Source of the DNA: Marinobacter sp. SS13-12 | GTDB taxonomy: Bacteria > Pseudomonadota > Gammaproteobacteria > Pseudomonadales > Oleiphilaceae | NCBI RefSeq assembly: GCF_030227115.1 | Contig: NZ_JASSUA010000002.1 | Location: 372,001 to 436,000, forward strand | Length of the DNA: 64,000 bases | Direction: 5' to 3' | In this document: piece after piece, positions 33,870 to 43,952 of the stretch | Numbering within the stretch: the stretch's first letter is position 1 | How the letters are laid out: every line of letters begins with the position of its first letter | The notes under the pieces: generated by a model | The model's input: the letters and a program-made list of their open reading frames with translations, nothing else | Database searches by the model: none | What the model was told of the DNA's origin: nothing | Made by a program: the position numbers and the translations under genes

Positions 33870-35566
33870 GCTGTTTGCTCCTTGTGGGCAGGGCTGGGGC
33901 GTCGGGTTTCGTCGAGCATTTCGCGGTTGCTGGCGCCGGGTTTGACGATGGGCCAGACGTTTTCGTCACGGCTGATGGCCACGTGCAGCATCATCGGGCC
34001 GTTGTAGGCCAGGATGGTTTCGATACCGCGACGGACCTGGTCGGTGCGTTCGATGTGCAACGCCGGGATGTCGAAGGCGCGGGCCATGGCAACGAAGTCC
34101 GGGTTGTCGTCCAGGTTTATCTGGCTTTCCCGGTTGCTGTAGAACAGCTCCTGCTGCTGGCGCACCATACCCAGGCACTGGTTATCCATGACAATGAGTT
34201 TCACCGGCAGATTGTAGCGGCGGATGGTGGCCAGTTCCTGGGCATTCATCATGAACGAGCCGTCGCCGGTGACGTTGATGACCGTGCTGTTGCGGTCGGC
34301 AAACTGGGCGCCGATGGCGGCAGGCAGGCCGAAGCCCATGGTGCCCAGGCCGCCGCTGGTGAGGTGGTGGCGAGGGTGGTCGAATTCATAGTGTTGGGCG
34401 ACCCACATCTGGTGCTGGCCGACGTCGCAGGCAATGACGGTGTCGTCCGGGGCAATACGTGAGAGCTGGCGGATAAACGCCGGGCCGGTGATGGGGGCCA
34501 GGGGTTCTTCGTTGTCGGCCGCCTGAAAGCCGCCTGTGGTGTGCCAGGTGCGGCACTGTTTCTGCCATTCGGCAATAGCCAGCGGCCTGTCCGCCATCGC
34601 CCCGGTCAGCGCCTCCAGAATGTCATTCAGCTCCCCGCGGATGGCAAGATCGGCCGGGCGAAGTTTGTTGATTTCGGCGGCGTCGGCATCGATGTGGATC
34701 GTCTTCGCCTTGGGGGCGAAGCCCTCCAGTTTGCCAGTGGCGCGGTCGTCCAGGCGGGCGCCGATGACCAGTAACAGATCGCACTCGTCCACCGCCTTGT
34801 TGGCGGCGCGGGAGCCGTGCATGCCCAGCATGCCCAGGTTCCAGGGGTTGTGCTTGCCGGGGTTGCCGATGCCCTTGAGGGTGACAACTGCGGGCAGGGC
34901 CGACTTCTCGGCGAACCTGCGGAAGCTTGTTTCGGCATGAGCCAGGCTGATGCCGCCGCCGCTGTAGAGCAGGGGCTTGCGGGCCGCTCGCAGCATCGCC
35001 AGGGCTTCGGTCAGATCCGGACAGCCATTCTGCTGGCGCCCGTGCCGGGCGAAGGAGGCATCCGCAACGTCAGCGAGCAGCAGATCCTTTGGTATGTCTA
35101 TCCACACCGGCCCCGGCCGGCCGCTTTGGGCCAGCTCCATGGCTTCTTCCATGATGGCCGGCAGGGTGTCGGCGTCGTCAACCAGGTAGCTGTGTTTGAC
35201 GATGCCCAGGGTCATGCCCAATACGTCGGTTTCCTGGAAGGCATCGGTGCCGATCAGGCCGGAGGGCACCTGGCCGGTGATGACCAGCATGGGGATGGAA
35301 TCCCGGTGGGCATTGGCAACGCCGGTGATCAGGTTGGTGGCGCCGGGGCCTGAGGTGGCAATGCATACCCCAAGCTTGCCACTGGCGCGGGCAAAACCGT
35401 CTGCAGCAAGTGCGCAGGCCTGTTCGTGGCGGCACAGCACGTGTTCCACGCCCACGTCGTCCACCAGCGCGTCGTAGAGCGGCATGATGCAGCCGCCCGG
35501 ATACCCGAAAACCGTGCTGATGCTGTGGCGGTGGAACGCTTCAAGAATGTGCTGTGCGCCGTTCAT
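33866..35566 (-). CDS. ilvG: Acetolactate synthase large subunit, isozyme II
   Basis: A 566-residue ThDP enzyme: N-terminal Pyr domain with FGYPGGCIMPLYDAL and the catalytic Glu in LCRHEQAC, a central FAD-binding domain, and the PP domain with GDGSFMMNAQEL and the Asn of the metal site (DNQCLGMV). It condenses two pyruvates to acetolactate, or pyruvate and 2-oxobutyrate, for Val/Leu/Ile synthesis. It is full length, with no frameshift as in E. coli K-12 ilvG. A leader-peptide attenuator lies upstream. Confidence 0.95.
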   Translation of the reverse strand: MNGAQHILEAFHRHSISTVFGYPGGCIMPLYDALVDDVGVEHVLCRHEQACALAADGFARASGKLGVCIATSGPGATNLITGVANAHRDSIPMLVITGQVPSGLIGTDAFQETDVLGMTLGIVKHSYLVDDADTLPAIMEEAMELAQSGRPGPVWIDIPKDLLLADVADASFARHGRQQNGCPDLTEALAMLRAARKPLLYSGGGISLAHAETSFRRFAEKSALPAVVTLKGIGNPGKHNPWNLGMLGMHGSRAANKAVDECDLLLVIGARLDDRATGKLEGFAPKAKTIHIDADAAEINKLRPADLAIRGELNDILEALTGAMADRPLAIAEWQKQCRTWHTTGGFQAADNEEPLAPITGPAFIRQLSRIAPDDTVIACDVGQHQMWVAQHYEFDHPRHHLTSGGLGTMGFGLPAAIGAQFADRNSTVINVTGDGSFMMNAQELATIRRYNLPVKLIVMDNQCLGMVRQQQELFYSNRESQINLDDNPDFVAMARAFDIPALHIERTDQVRRGIETILAYNGPMMLHVAISRDENVWPIVKPGASNREMLDETRRPSPAHKEQTA

Positions 35567-35592
35567 GGTCGTTTTTCCCTTTTTCTTGCTGC

Positions 35593-35630
35593 AAAAAAAA
35601 GCCCCCGGGACCTTTCGGTGCCGGGGGCTT
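35593..35630 (-). terminator. ilvGM attenuator terminator
   Basis: On the minus strand AAGCCCCCGG pairs with CCGGGGGCTT (10 bp) around a 12-nt loop, followed by eight T. The 5' arm can instead pair with an identical CCGGGGGCTT copy inside the leader gene (35678-35687), giving an antiterminator. Confidence 0.88.
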
Positions 35631-35652
35631 CTCGTGTCTTGTCAGGTTGTCG

Positions 35653-35745
35653 CTATCTCACCCGCTTGTCCACGCAAAAGCCCCCGGACGGTACCACGAC
35701 CACCAGGACTAGCTTCACAAGGACAACCACTGCGTTGAGATTCAT
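35653..35745 (-). CDS. ilvL: Ilv operon leader peptide
   Basis: A 30-codon ORF starting MNLNAVVVLVKLVLVVVVP. Nine of the first 18 residues are Val and four are Leu, with no Ile. Ribosome stalling at these codons under Val/Leu shortage would leave the CCGGGGGCTT segment in the leader free to form the antiterminator. It lies just upstream of the terminator and ilvG. It is too short for usual gene callers, but the codon content and matching RNA arms make it convincing. Confidence 0.88.
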   Translation of the reverse strand: MNLNAVVVLVKLVLVVVVPSGGFCVDKRVR

Positions 35746-35861
35746 AAAATCCGTATTTACTCTGAATTTGTAAAAAATTTATGTGTAGAATTTACCCCAC
35801 GAAAATAGCCGGGTGCAACCGTTTTCTACCGAAATCACCTGTTTCAACCTGTGAGCAATCA

Positions 35862-36944
35862 ATGACGAAAGCAAAACTGGGATCCATCGGCCTGTCTTTT
35901 CTGGTACTGGCGCTACTGGTTGTCTGGATGGCAACGGGGAACGTCCGCGAGGCTCGCGATGAAGCGCCGGATGCGCAACCTGAGCAGGATAAAGGTGTAC
36001 CGTCGGTACAGGTGGACATGCTGCGGGACCGGCCTTACCAGCCAGGGCTGATGGTGCAGGGACAACTGGAGCCGTGGCGAACGGTGGTTATTGGTGCGCG
36101 GGTGGCCGGTACTGTGGATGAGCTTATGGTGGAGCAGGGCGCCCGGGTCGAGGAAGGGGATGTGCTGTTACGCCTGTCCGAGGATGGTCGTGGTGCAGCC
36201 GTCGAGCAGTGGCAGTCCCGCATCCGCAAGCTTGAGGCAGACCTCTCGGCCGCCCAGCAACTCCGTGCCCGTGATCTCACTTCCGAATCGGAAGTGCTGA
36301 CACTGCAAAGTGAACTCTCGGCCGCCAAAGCGGAACTGGCCCGGGCGCGCCTTGTGATGGAAAACCTGACGCCCCGTGCGCCCTTCGACGGCACCGTCAA
36401 TCGTCGCGACGTCGACCTGGGCGACCTGGTTCAGGTGGGCACGCCCTTGCTGGAACTGGTGCGGATCGACCGGTTGAAAGCAGCCGGCCAGATTCCACAG
36501 CAGTCCGTAGGCAACGTGGAAGAAGGCCAGAAAGTGACGATCCGCACCCTGGACGGCGATACGCTGGAAGGTCGGGTCAGCTTTGTGGCCAGTGCAGCAG
36601 ACCGGGAAACCCGCAGCTTTGCCGTGGAAGTGACGGTGGAAAACCCGGAACGCAAGCGGGTTGCCGGCGGCAGCGCAACGCTGCGGATTGCATTGCCGGA
36701 GGTCAGGGCCATGTTTATTTCACCCGCCTACCTGAGTCTGGGCGACGATGGCCGACCTGGTGTCCGCTACGTGGGCGAGAATAATGAAGTGGTGTTTACC
36801 ACCGTCAAACTGCTGAACGTTACAACGGATGGCGCCTGGGTAACCGGATTACCGGAAGAGATCCGGTTGATCACCCGTGGTGCCGGGTTCGTGTCCATCG
36901 GGCAGCAGGTGCGCCCGGTGAACCGTGATTCGGACCGGGGCTGA
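35862..36944 (+). CDS. RND efflux periplasmic adaptor (MFP)
   Basis: A 360-residue membrane fusion protein: N-terminal anchor (SIGLSFLVLALLVVWMA), lipoyl halves (GARVAGTVDELMVEQGARVE; LTPRAPFDGTVNRRDVDLGD) around a short coiled coil, then a beta-barrel domain. It links the RND pump to an outer-membrane channel, which is not encoded here. ATG 35862 is favoured; the upstream frame is not protein-like. The pump gene follows 5 bp later. Confidence 0.92.
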   Translation: MTKAKLGSIGLSFLVLALLVVWMATGNVREARDEAPDAQPEQDKGVPSVQVDMLRDRPYQPGLMVQGQLEPWRTVVIGARVAGTVDELMVEQGARVEEGDVLLRLSEDGRGAAVEQWQSRIRKLEADLSAAQQLRARDLTSESEVLTLQSELSAAKAELARARLVMENLTPRAPFDGTVNRRDVDLGDLVQVGTPLLELVRIDRLKAAGQIPQQSVGNVEEGQKVTIRTLDGDTLEGRVSFVASAADRETRSFAVEVTVENPERKRVAGGSATLRIALPEVRAMFISPAYLSLGDDGRPGVRYVGENNEVVFTTVKLLNVTTDGAWVTGLPEEIRLITRGAGFVSIGQQVRPVNRDSDRG

Positions 36945-36949
36945 CCGGT

Positions 36950-39900
36950 ATGCGAACCCTGATATTTGCGGCACTCGATCGCAGCCGTACAACACTTCTC
37001 ACCCTGCTTTTCCTGATTCTGGGCGGCATTGCAGCCTTTCAGGCGATACCCAAGGAGGCGAATCCGGACGTCACCATTCCCATGATCTACGTGTCCATGA
37101 CACTGGAAGGCATCAGCCCGGAAGACGCTGAACGGCTGCTTATCCGGCCCATGGAGCAGGAGTTGCGATCCCTTGAAGGGATCAAGGAAATGCGCGGCAC
37201 CGCCTCGGAAGGCCACGCATCGGTGATGCTGGAGTTTGATGCCGGCTTTGACCCGGATATGGCGCTCCAGGACGTGCGGGAGAAAGTGGACACCGCCCGT
37301 AGCAAACTGCCCCAGGAAGCGGACGAGCCCAGAGTGAACGAGATCAATGTTGCACTCTTTCCGGTGATGTCTGTTGGTCTGTCCGGCCCGTTGTCCGAAC
37401 GCGAACTGGTCACCATTGCCCGACGGTTACAGGACGCCATCGAAGGTATTCCGGAAGTGCTGGAAGTCGATATCGGCGGTGACCGGGAGGATCTGCTGGA
37501 AATCGTCGTTGACCCCCAGGTGCTGGAAAGCTACGGCATCGACTTTGACCAGTTGGCATCACTGGTCACCCGCAACAACCAGCTGGTGGCCGCCGGCAGT
37601 CTGGACACCGGCGCCGGCCGCATGACCATGAAAGTGCCCGGTGTGATTGAGTCGGTGGAGGACGTGATGTCCATGCCCATCAAGGTGGATGGCGACACCG
37701 TGGTCACTTTCGGGGACGTTGCCATGCTGCAGCGTACCTTCAAGGACCCCACCGGGTTCGCAAGGATCAATGGTGAGCCGGCCCTGGTACTGGAAATTTC
37801 CAAACGTACCGGCGCCAACATTATCGAAACCGTTGGCCAGGTCAAAGCATTGATCGAGGCGGCGGGGCCGGAATTGCCGGAAGAACTCGAAGTCCGTTAC
37901 ATCATGGATCAGTCCGGTGAAGTGCGGGACATCCTCAGTGACCTGCTTAACAACGTGCTTACCGCCATTGTACTGGTGATTATCCTGATCATCGCTGCCA
38001 TGGGCCCCCGCTCGGCCCTGTTAGTGGGCCTGACCATCCCCGGTGCCTTCCTCACCGGAATTCTGGTGATCTGGGGCATGGGTCTGACTCTTAATATTGT
38101 GGTTCTGTTCAGCCTGATTCTGGTGGCGGGCATGCTGGTGGACGGAGCAATCGTGGTGTCCGAACTGGCTGACAGAAATCTCTCTGAGGGGCAGAGTGTA
38201 CGATCTGCGTGGGGCGAGGCTGCCAGCCGCATGGCCTGGCCCATTATTGCCTCCACCGCGACCACGCTGGCCGTCTTTATCCCATTGCTGTTCTGGCCAG
38301 GTGTGGTGGGTGAATTCATGAAATTCCTGCCTATGACCGTCATCATCTGCCTGACCGCGTCCCTGGCGATGGCGCTGGTCTTTCTGCCGGTTCTCGGCAG
38401 TATCAGTGGTGGCAGGCGCAAGCGCCAGGCACCGCCGGACGGGCGAATGACGGGGTTGTATCGGAAGCTGCTTGGGCGCCTGTTGGCCGTGCCGGGGTTC
38501 ACACTGTTGGGTGTGCTGGCGGTGGTTGTGGTGATCTACGTGGCTTACGGCAAATACAATCATGGCGTGGAATTTTTCCCCAGCGTTGAGCCTGACTCGG
38601 CCCAGGTGCAGGTGCGCGCGAGAGGCGATTTGTCGGTGGAAGAGCGGGATGCGATTGTGCGGGAGGTCGAGCAGAGGCTGCAGGGCATGCCGGAAGTGAA
38701 GGCACTGTATGCCCGCTCAATGGTCAGCCCCGGTAACCAGATGGCACCGGATGTTATCGGTGTGCTGCAGTTCCAGTTTACCGACTGGTTCGAGCGCCGG
38801 TCCGCCACCAGGATTCTGGAGGATTTCCGCGAACGCACGGCAGACATTCCCGGCATAGAGCTGGAGTTTCGCAAACAGGAAGGCGGGCCGGCAGGCGGCA
38901 AGCCTATCGAGCTGATGGTCAGCAGTCTCGACAGTCAGAAACTGGATCGGTACGTCGGGCTTATCCAGCAGCGCATGGGCGCCATTGACGGCTTCGTGGA
39001 TATCGAGGACGACCGCAGCCTGCCGGGTATCGAGTGGCGCCTGAATGTGGACCGGGCATCGGCGGCGCGCTTTGGCTCCGACGTGCTGAGCGTGGGCAGC
39101 GCGGTGCGCCTGATCACCAACGGGCTGGTGCTGGCCACGTACCGCCCGGAGGATGTCCGTGATGAGGTGGATATCGCGGTGCGGGTGCCGAACAACTGGC
39201 GTGAGCTGGATCAGTTCCAGCGCCAGACCATTCATACCAATCGTGGGCAGGTACCGCTTTCCGAATTTGTCGAACTGGCGGCGGGGGACAAGACCGGAAG
39301 CATCGTGCGGGTAGATGGCCAGCGCACGGTGACGATCAAGTCCGATGTGAAACCCGGGCGTAGGGCCGATGAGCTGTTGAAATCCCTGCAGGAGGAAATG
39401 CCTGAAACACCCGAAGGAGTGTCCGTCCGTTTCGCCGGTGAAAACGAAGATCAGCAGCAGGCATCCAACTTTCTGGCCTCGGCCTTTATGGTGGCGATCG
39501 CCCTGATGCTGCTCATTCTGGTGACACAGTTCAATTCCCTTTACCAGACCCTGCTGATCCTGTCCGCCATTGTGCTTTCCACAGCAGGGGTGCTGCTTGG
39601 CCTGCTGCTTAACGGTCAGTCCTTCGGCATCGTGATGGTAGGAATGGGCATCATTGCCCTGGCAGGCATTGTGGTGAACAACAACATCATTCTGATCGAC
39701 ACCTACAACCAGATGCGGAAAAGCGGCAGCGAAGCGTTTGAGGCGGCGCTGGAAACCGGGTGCCTGCGTCTTCGTCCGGTGCTGCTGACCGCCATTACCA
39801 CCATTCTGGGGTTGATGCCGATGGTGCTGGGGGTGAATGTCGACCTGATAACACCGTCCCTGGGCCTTGGTGCACCCTCAACCCAGTGGTGGACTCAGCT

Positions 39901-40045
39901 GTCCAGCGCCATCGCCGGCGGGCTGGCGTTTGCGACCATACTGACCCTGTTACTGACACCTGCGCTGCTGGTTCTGGGGGACAAATCCGGACGAAAACTG
40001 AAGCAGGCAGCCTATTTGTTGGCGAAAAAACGTTCGACCAGCTGA
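36950..40045 (+). CDS. RND family efflux permease
   Basis: A 1031-residue pump with the RND 12-helix, two-large-loop layout. Helix blocks include VLTAIVLVIILIIAAMGPRS and GMGIIALAGIVVNNNIILID. MILV-rich helices and acidic residues in helix 4 (VAGMLVDGAIVVSELADRNL) fit the proton relay. It belongs to the HAE1-like group of single pump plus adaptor pairs. The substrate is unknown. Its 3' end overlaps the convergent GGDEF-EAL gene by 34 bp. Confidence 0.95.
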   Translation: MRTLIFAALDRSRTTLLTLLFLILGGIAAFQAIPKEANPDVTIPMIYVSMTLEGISPEDAERLLIRPMEQELRSLEGIKEMRGTASEGHASVMLEFDAGFDPDMALQDVREKVDTARSKLPQEADEPRVNEINVALFPVMSVGLSGPLSERELVTIARRLQDAIEGIPEVLEVDIGGDREDLLEIVVDPQVLESYGIDFDQLASLVTRNNQLVAAGSLDTGAGRMTMKVPGVIESVEDVMSMPIKVDGDTVVTFGDVAMLQRTFKDPTGFARINGEPALVLEISKRTGANIIETVGQVKALIEAAGPELPEELEVRYIMDQSGEVRDILSDLLNNVLTAIVLVIILIIAAMGPRSALLVGLTIPGAFLTGILVIWGMGLTLNIVVLFSLILVAGMLVDGAIVVSELADRNLSEGQSVRSAWGEAASRMAWPIIASTATTLAVFIPLLFWPGVVGEFMKFLPMTVIICLTASLAMALVFLPVLGSISGGRRKRQAPPDGRMTGLYRKLLGRLLAVPGFTLLGVLAVVVVIYVAYGKYNHGVEFFPSVEPDSAQVQVRARGDLSVEERDAIVREVEQRLQGMPEVKALYARSMVSPGNQMAPDVIGVLQFQFTDWFERRSATRILEDFRERTADIPGIELEFRKQEGGPAGGKPIELMVSSLDSQKLDRYVGLIQQRMGAIDGFVDIEDDRSLPGIEWRLNVDRASAARFGSDVLSVGSAVRLITNGLVLATYRPEDVRDEVDIAVRVPNNWRELDQFQRQTIHTNRGQVPLSEFVELAAGDKTGSIVRVDGQRTVTIKSDVKPGRRADELLKSLQEEMPETPEGVSVRFAGENEDQQQASNFLASAFMVAIALMLLILVTQFNSLYQTLLILSAIVLSTAGVLLGLLLNGQSFGIVMVGMGIIALAGIVVNNNIILIDTYNQMRKSGSEAFEAALETGCLRLRPVLLTAITTILGLMPMVLGVNVDLITPSLGLGAPSTQWWTQLSSAIAGGLAFATILTLLLTPALLVLGDKSGRKLKQAAYLLAKKRSTS

Positions 40046-41847
40046 TCGAAGGGTAGCGGTCTGCTGTACAGATAACCCTGAAGGTAGTCGCAACCCTGCT
40101 CACACAGCCACTCTTTGTGAGCTTCGGTTTCCACACCTTCGGCCACCACGGACAGCCCCAGACCTTTCGCAAGTCCGAGAATGGACAGAATGATGGCGCA
40201 GTCATCCTCGTCATCGGGGATGTTGCTGATGAACGAGCGATCGATCTTGATGCGTGAAAACGGCAGGCCCTTGAGTCGTGACAGGGACGAATAACCGGTG
40301 CCGAAGTCGTCGATGGACAGTTGCGCACCGGCGGCAACCAGTTCTTCGAGAATGCGGGAAATGGTGCTGATATCACCCTGGAGGGCGTCCTCGGTGACTT
40401 CGAAATGCAGTGACTTGACGGGAACATCGTGTTCGGCACAGATCGTCCTTATCTGGCGGGGAAGCTCCGCAACCAGAACCTGCTCAGGCGCCAGGTTCAC
40501 CGACACTTCCGGCAGCATGACCTGATGGTTCCTGGCCCATTGCCAGTGCTCACACACGCGGCGCAGCACGCACTCCCCAAGGGCATACATCAGGCCACCG
40601 CCCCTGGCGATGTCGAGAAACTCGATGGGGGATAGCCATCCCCGTTCAGGGTGCTGCCAACGCACCAGAGCTTCGACTGACTCCACACTGGACCCGGTAG
40701 CGTTGGTTATCGGCTGATAGAACACATCCAGTTTCTGTTCGTTGATGGCAACGCGCAGGTCATTCTCCAGCTCAAAGCGGGAGCGGGCGCTTACCTGGAT
40801 ACTGGAATCAAAGAAGCAGGACTGGCCCCGCCCTTGTTGCTTGGCGTTATACATGGCCGCTTCGGCGCCGCGAAGCAGATCTTCTGTGGTATTGCAGTCA
40901 CCGGGCAGATGGCAGATGCCGAGACTGGCACCCACCGATAGGATATGTCCGTTCAGACGGATTGGTTTACTGACTTCGTGCCGGATCTTTGAGGCGGTCT
41001 GCTCCAGGGTGTCCGGCTGGGTGCGATTGCGAATAATAAGGGCGTATTCATCGCCGCCAATCCGGGCGAGAAGGTCCTTGCCGGGAACGTTGACCTGCTT
41101 CAGTCGCTGCCCGATTTCTTCAATGACGCCGTCACCTACTTGTGAACCGAGCCCGTCATTGATGGACTTCAGCCTGTCCACATCCACCCATATCAACGCC
41201 AGGCTGCCGAGCCCACGCCGTTCAAATTTATCCACCAGATAGCTGATGCGATCCCGCAGGGATTTGATGTTCAGCAGCCCTGTCAGAGAGTCATAGCGGG
41301 TGGCATATTCCAGCGCCTGTTTCGAATCAAGCCAGGCTTCATGGGTATTCATCAGGCTGATGGTATCGGCAATGGCGATGACGAAGGATATTTCCGGCAG
41401 GGTCCATTGGCGATACGTGGTCGATTCAAGGCATACCACGCCACTGAGCCGGGCACCGTCGAATACCGGTGCGTCCAGCATGGAACGTATCCCCCTGGGT
41501 GCCAGATAGTCAGGGGTAAAATCACGGGTTCGCGGATCTTCCTGGGCGTGAGGGACGGACAGTACCCGCTCGCTTTCCAGCGCGGCGAAATAGGCCGGAT
41601 TTCCTGACTGGTAGAGACTGATCGACTTTGCGGATGAACCATCCGGTGTATGCAGCCATTCCGATTCAAGGTGCTCCCGCTGTTCCGGAAACTGCCAGAC
41701 ACTGACTCGTTCAACGTCGAGCATTTTTGCGCACAGGGCGGTCAGTGCTGCGAGTTTATGTCTGCGTTCCCTGTTGATGAACGCCGGGCTGTGGCTCAGT
41801 TCCATCAGCGCCTTGTGAAAGTTCACAAAGGTATCCGTATCCTTCAT
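40012..41847 (-). CDS. GAF-GGDEF-EAL c-di-GMP enzyme
   Basis: A 611-residue protein: GAF domain (about 25-165), GGDEF domain with IGGDEY, and EAL domain with the catalytic set ESVEALVRW, FEVTEDAL, IDDFGTGYSSL and VVAEGVET. Both catalytic signatures look intact, so it may synthesise and degrade c-di-GMP, probably controlled by the GAF domain. No membrane segment is seen. It is divergent from a second diguanylate cyclase. Confidence 0.94.
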   Translation of the reverse strand: MKDTDTFVNFHKALMELSHSPAFINRERRHKLAALTALCAKMLDVERVSVWQFPEQREHLESEWLHTPDGSSAKSISLYQSGNPAYFAALESERVLSVPHAQEDPRTRDFTPDYLAPRGIRSMLDAPVFDGARLSGVVCLESTTYRQWTLPEISFVIAIADTISLMNTHEAWLDSKQALEYATRYDSLTGLLNIKSLRDRISYLVDKFERRGLGSLALIWVDVDRLKSINDGLGSQVGDGVIEEIGQRLKQVNVPGKDLLARIGGDEYALIIRNRTQPDTLEQTASKIRHEVSKPIRLNGHILSVGASLGICHLPGDCNTTEDLLRGAEAAMYNAKQQGRGQSCFFDSSIQVSARSRFELENDLRVAINEQKLDVFYQPITNATGSSVESVEALVRWQHPERGWLSPIEFLDIARGGGLMYALGECVLRRVCEHWQWARNHQVMLPEVSVNLAPEQVLVAELPRQIRTICAEHDVPVKSLHFEVTEDALQGDISTISRILEELVAAGAQLSIDDFGTGYSSLSRLKGLPFSRIKIDRSFISNIPDDEDDCAIILSILGLAKGLGLSVVAEGVETEAHKEWLCEQGCDYLQGYLYSRPLPFDQLVERFFANK

Positions 41848-42071
41848 AGGCTCTGGCTTTCAGTTGTGAGTGGCGGGTGCATTGTCCGGGTCTTCCGGAC
41901 TCTATATTGGCATCGGCCAAAGGGCCTGTCCAACCGCAATCGGGCAGTGTCATTTGTGAAGTTTTGTTGTCTGATTGCGTCATTTTTTTGTGCACACGAA
42001 GAAGTTCCCGTTTCTGATTCATAATGAAGTGACTCGATTGAAATCAGGTTTTATTCACGCCGGGGCCGCTC

Positions 42072-43952
42072 TTGAACAAAGCGATCATGCAGCTACTACT
42101 GATTCTGGTGACTGCGTTGCCTGTGCTGGCTTCAGCACAGCCGGCGGCCTGGGACAATCACGCCCGGCGTATGGAGCTATCACAGTTTGTGGATTATTGG
42201 GCGGAATCTGCCGGACCAGCCACCCTGGAGTCGGTTCGGAACCTTCCTGAAACCCGCTGGCAGCGTAACGGCAAGGACAGCGTGAGCCTTGGCTACGGCG
42301 ATGAGGTGTACTGGTTCCGGGTTAATATCCATAATCAGGGCGAGGCCTCCGACCCCCTGTTCCTGGAAATCGGTTACCCGGTGCTGGACCACATCGAGAT
42401 CTACCTGGTTAATGATGGTGAAGTGACTGAGCGCCATGTGCTGGGTGATAAAAAGCCGTTTCACGAACGCCTTGTCGATCACCGGAATTTTCTTGTTCCG
42501 CTTACGCTCCTGGCCGGTGAGAACCTTTCCGTTTACCTTCGCGTGGATACCAGCAGCTCCATGCAGGTGCCTCTCACGCTGTGGGATCAGGACGCCTATT
42601 ACGTGGCCGAGCAATCCCGCAGCATGTTCGAAGGGATCTATTACGGCATCGTGCTGGTCATGATTCTCTATAACCTGTTTGTCTATATTGCCGTCGGTGA
42701 GCGAAGTTTCCTGTACTACGTGGGCTACATTTCTGCGATGCCGATGTTCCTGGCGAGTCTGCATGGCGTCAGTTTCCAGTACCTGTGGCCGGAGGCAACC
42801 CGCTGGAATGATCAGGCAATTATCGTCTTTCTCAACCTTGTGATCCTCTTCGGTGGCGCTTTCAGCATCCGCTTCATCAATGTATCCCGTAGCAATCACC
42901 CGCTGATGAACCGGCTAACGGTGTCGCTGACGATTGTTGCAGGGCTGATGGCAGTAGCGGGGGTTGTGGTCCCGTATTCCCTGATGATTCTGCCAACCAT
43001 CCTGGTTGCCTTCCTGGGTTGTACGGGCATGCTGATACTGAGCATTGTGCGCTGGCTGAAGAAAGACCCCGCCGCACGATACTACGCGCTGGCCTGGGTG
43101 TTCATGCTGTTTGGCGGCATTGTTCTGGCCCTCAGCAAGTTCACCATGTTGCCGCGCAATCTGTTGACGGAAAATGCGACCCAGGTGGGTTCCGCCATTG
43201 GCGTTATTCTGCTCTCGGTCGCCCTCGCAGACAGACTTAACAAGGAGAAAAAACGCGCTTTTGAAGCACAGCAGCGGTTGCTGCGGGAAGAGCGAAAAGC
43301 GCGAATGGCCCAGGACAAATCCCTTCGAATCCAGCAGGAGGCCAACGCCCTGTTGGAGCAACGGGTACAGGAACGAACCCGGGATCTGGAGTCCCTGAAT
43401 GGTCAGTTGCGGGAACTCAGCTCTACCGATGCCCTGACTGGCCTCAAGAACCGTGGGCATTTTGACCGCGCGTTTACCTCGGCTGTGGTGAAGGCGTACC
43501 GGTTCGGCCAGCCGCTTTCACTGTTGCTGCTGGATATTGACCACTTCAAGAAGTTCAACGACACCTATGGCCACCTGGTAGGGGACGATTGCCTGCAGAT
43601 GGTCGCCAACTGCATCCGCCAGTATGTCACTCGCCCGCAGGATCTGGCGGCCAGATACGGCGGCGAGGAATTTGTGGTGCTGTTGCCGGATACGCCGGAA
43701 GAGGGAGCCCTGCGGGTTGCTGAAAAAATTCGCCAGAAGATTGAGGAATCCGGATTCCGGATATCAGACGAAGTACTCCACCTGACGGTGAGCATTGGGG
43801 TATGCACTGTCTGCCCCCATGAGGCCGATGCCACCAAGGCCATCTTCTGCTGGGCAGATGAGGCGCTCTATCAGGCCAAGGGCCAAGGGCGGAACCAGGT
43901 CGTCGTCAGAGAGCCTCCGCCTGTTCAGGATGCGGAGGCTGTCATCCTCTGA
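42072..43952 (+). CDS. 7TMR-DISM diguanylate cyclase
   Basis: A 626-residue membrane protein: signal peptide (VTALPVLASAQ), 7TMR-DISMED2 sensor domain (about 35-165), seven helices (about 190-395), a coiled coil (LNKEKKRAFEAQQRLLREER), and a GGDEF domain with RYGGEEFVVLLP (about 529). It should make c-di-GMP in response to a periplasmic ligand. The start is TTG 42072; ATG 42087 is possible. It overlaps the convergent amidase gene by 28 bp. Confidence 0.93.
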   Translation: MNKAIMQLLLILVTALPVLASAQPAAWDNHARRMELSQFVDYWAESAGPATLESVRNLPETRWQRNGKDSVSLGYGDEVYWFRVNIHNQGEASDPLFLEIGYPVLDHIEIYLVNDGEVTERHVLGDKKPFHERLVDHRNFLVPLTLLAGENLSVYLRVDTSSSMQVPLTLWDQDAYYVAEQSRSMFEGIYYGIVLVMILYNLFVYIAVGERSFLYYVGYISAMPMFLASLHGVSFQYLWPEATRWNDQAIIVFLNLVILFGGAFSIRFINVSRSNHPLMNRLTVSLTIVAGLMAVAGVVVPYSLMILPTILVAFLGCTGMLILSIVRWLKKDPAARYYALAWVFMLFGGIVLALSKFTMLPRNLLTENATQVGSAIGVILLSVALADRLNKEKKRAFEAQQRLLREERKARMAQDKSLRIQQEANALLEQRVQERTRDLESLNGQLRELSSTDALTGLKNRGHFDRAFTSAVVKAYRFGQPLSLLLLDIDHFKKFNDTYGHLVGDDCLQMVANCIRQYVTRPQDLAARYGGEEFVVLLPDTPEEGALRVAEKIRQKIEESGFRISDEVLHLTVSIGVCTVCPHEADATKAIFCWADEALYQAKGQGRNQVVVREPPPVQDAEAVIL

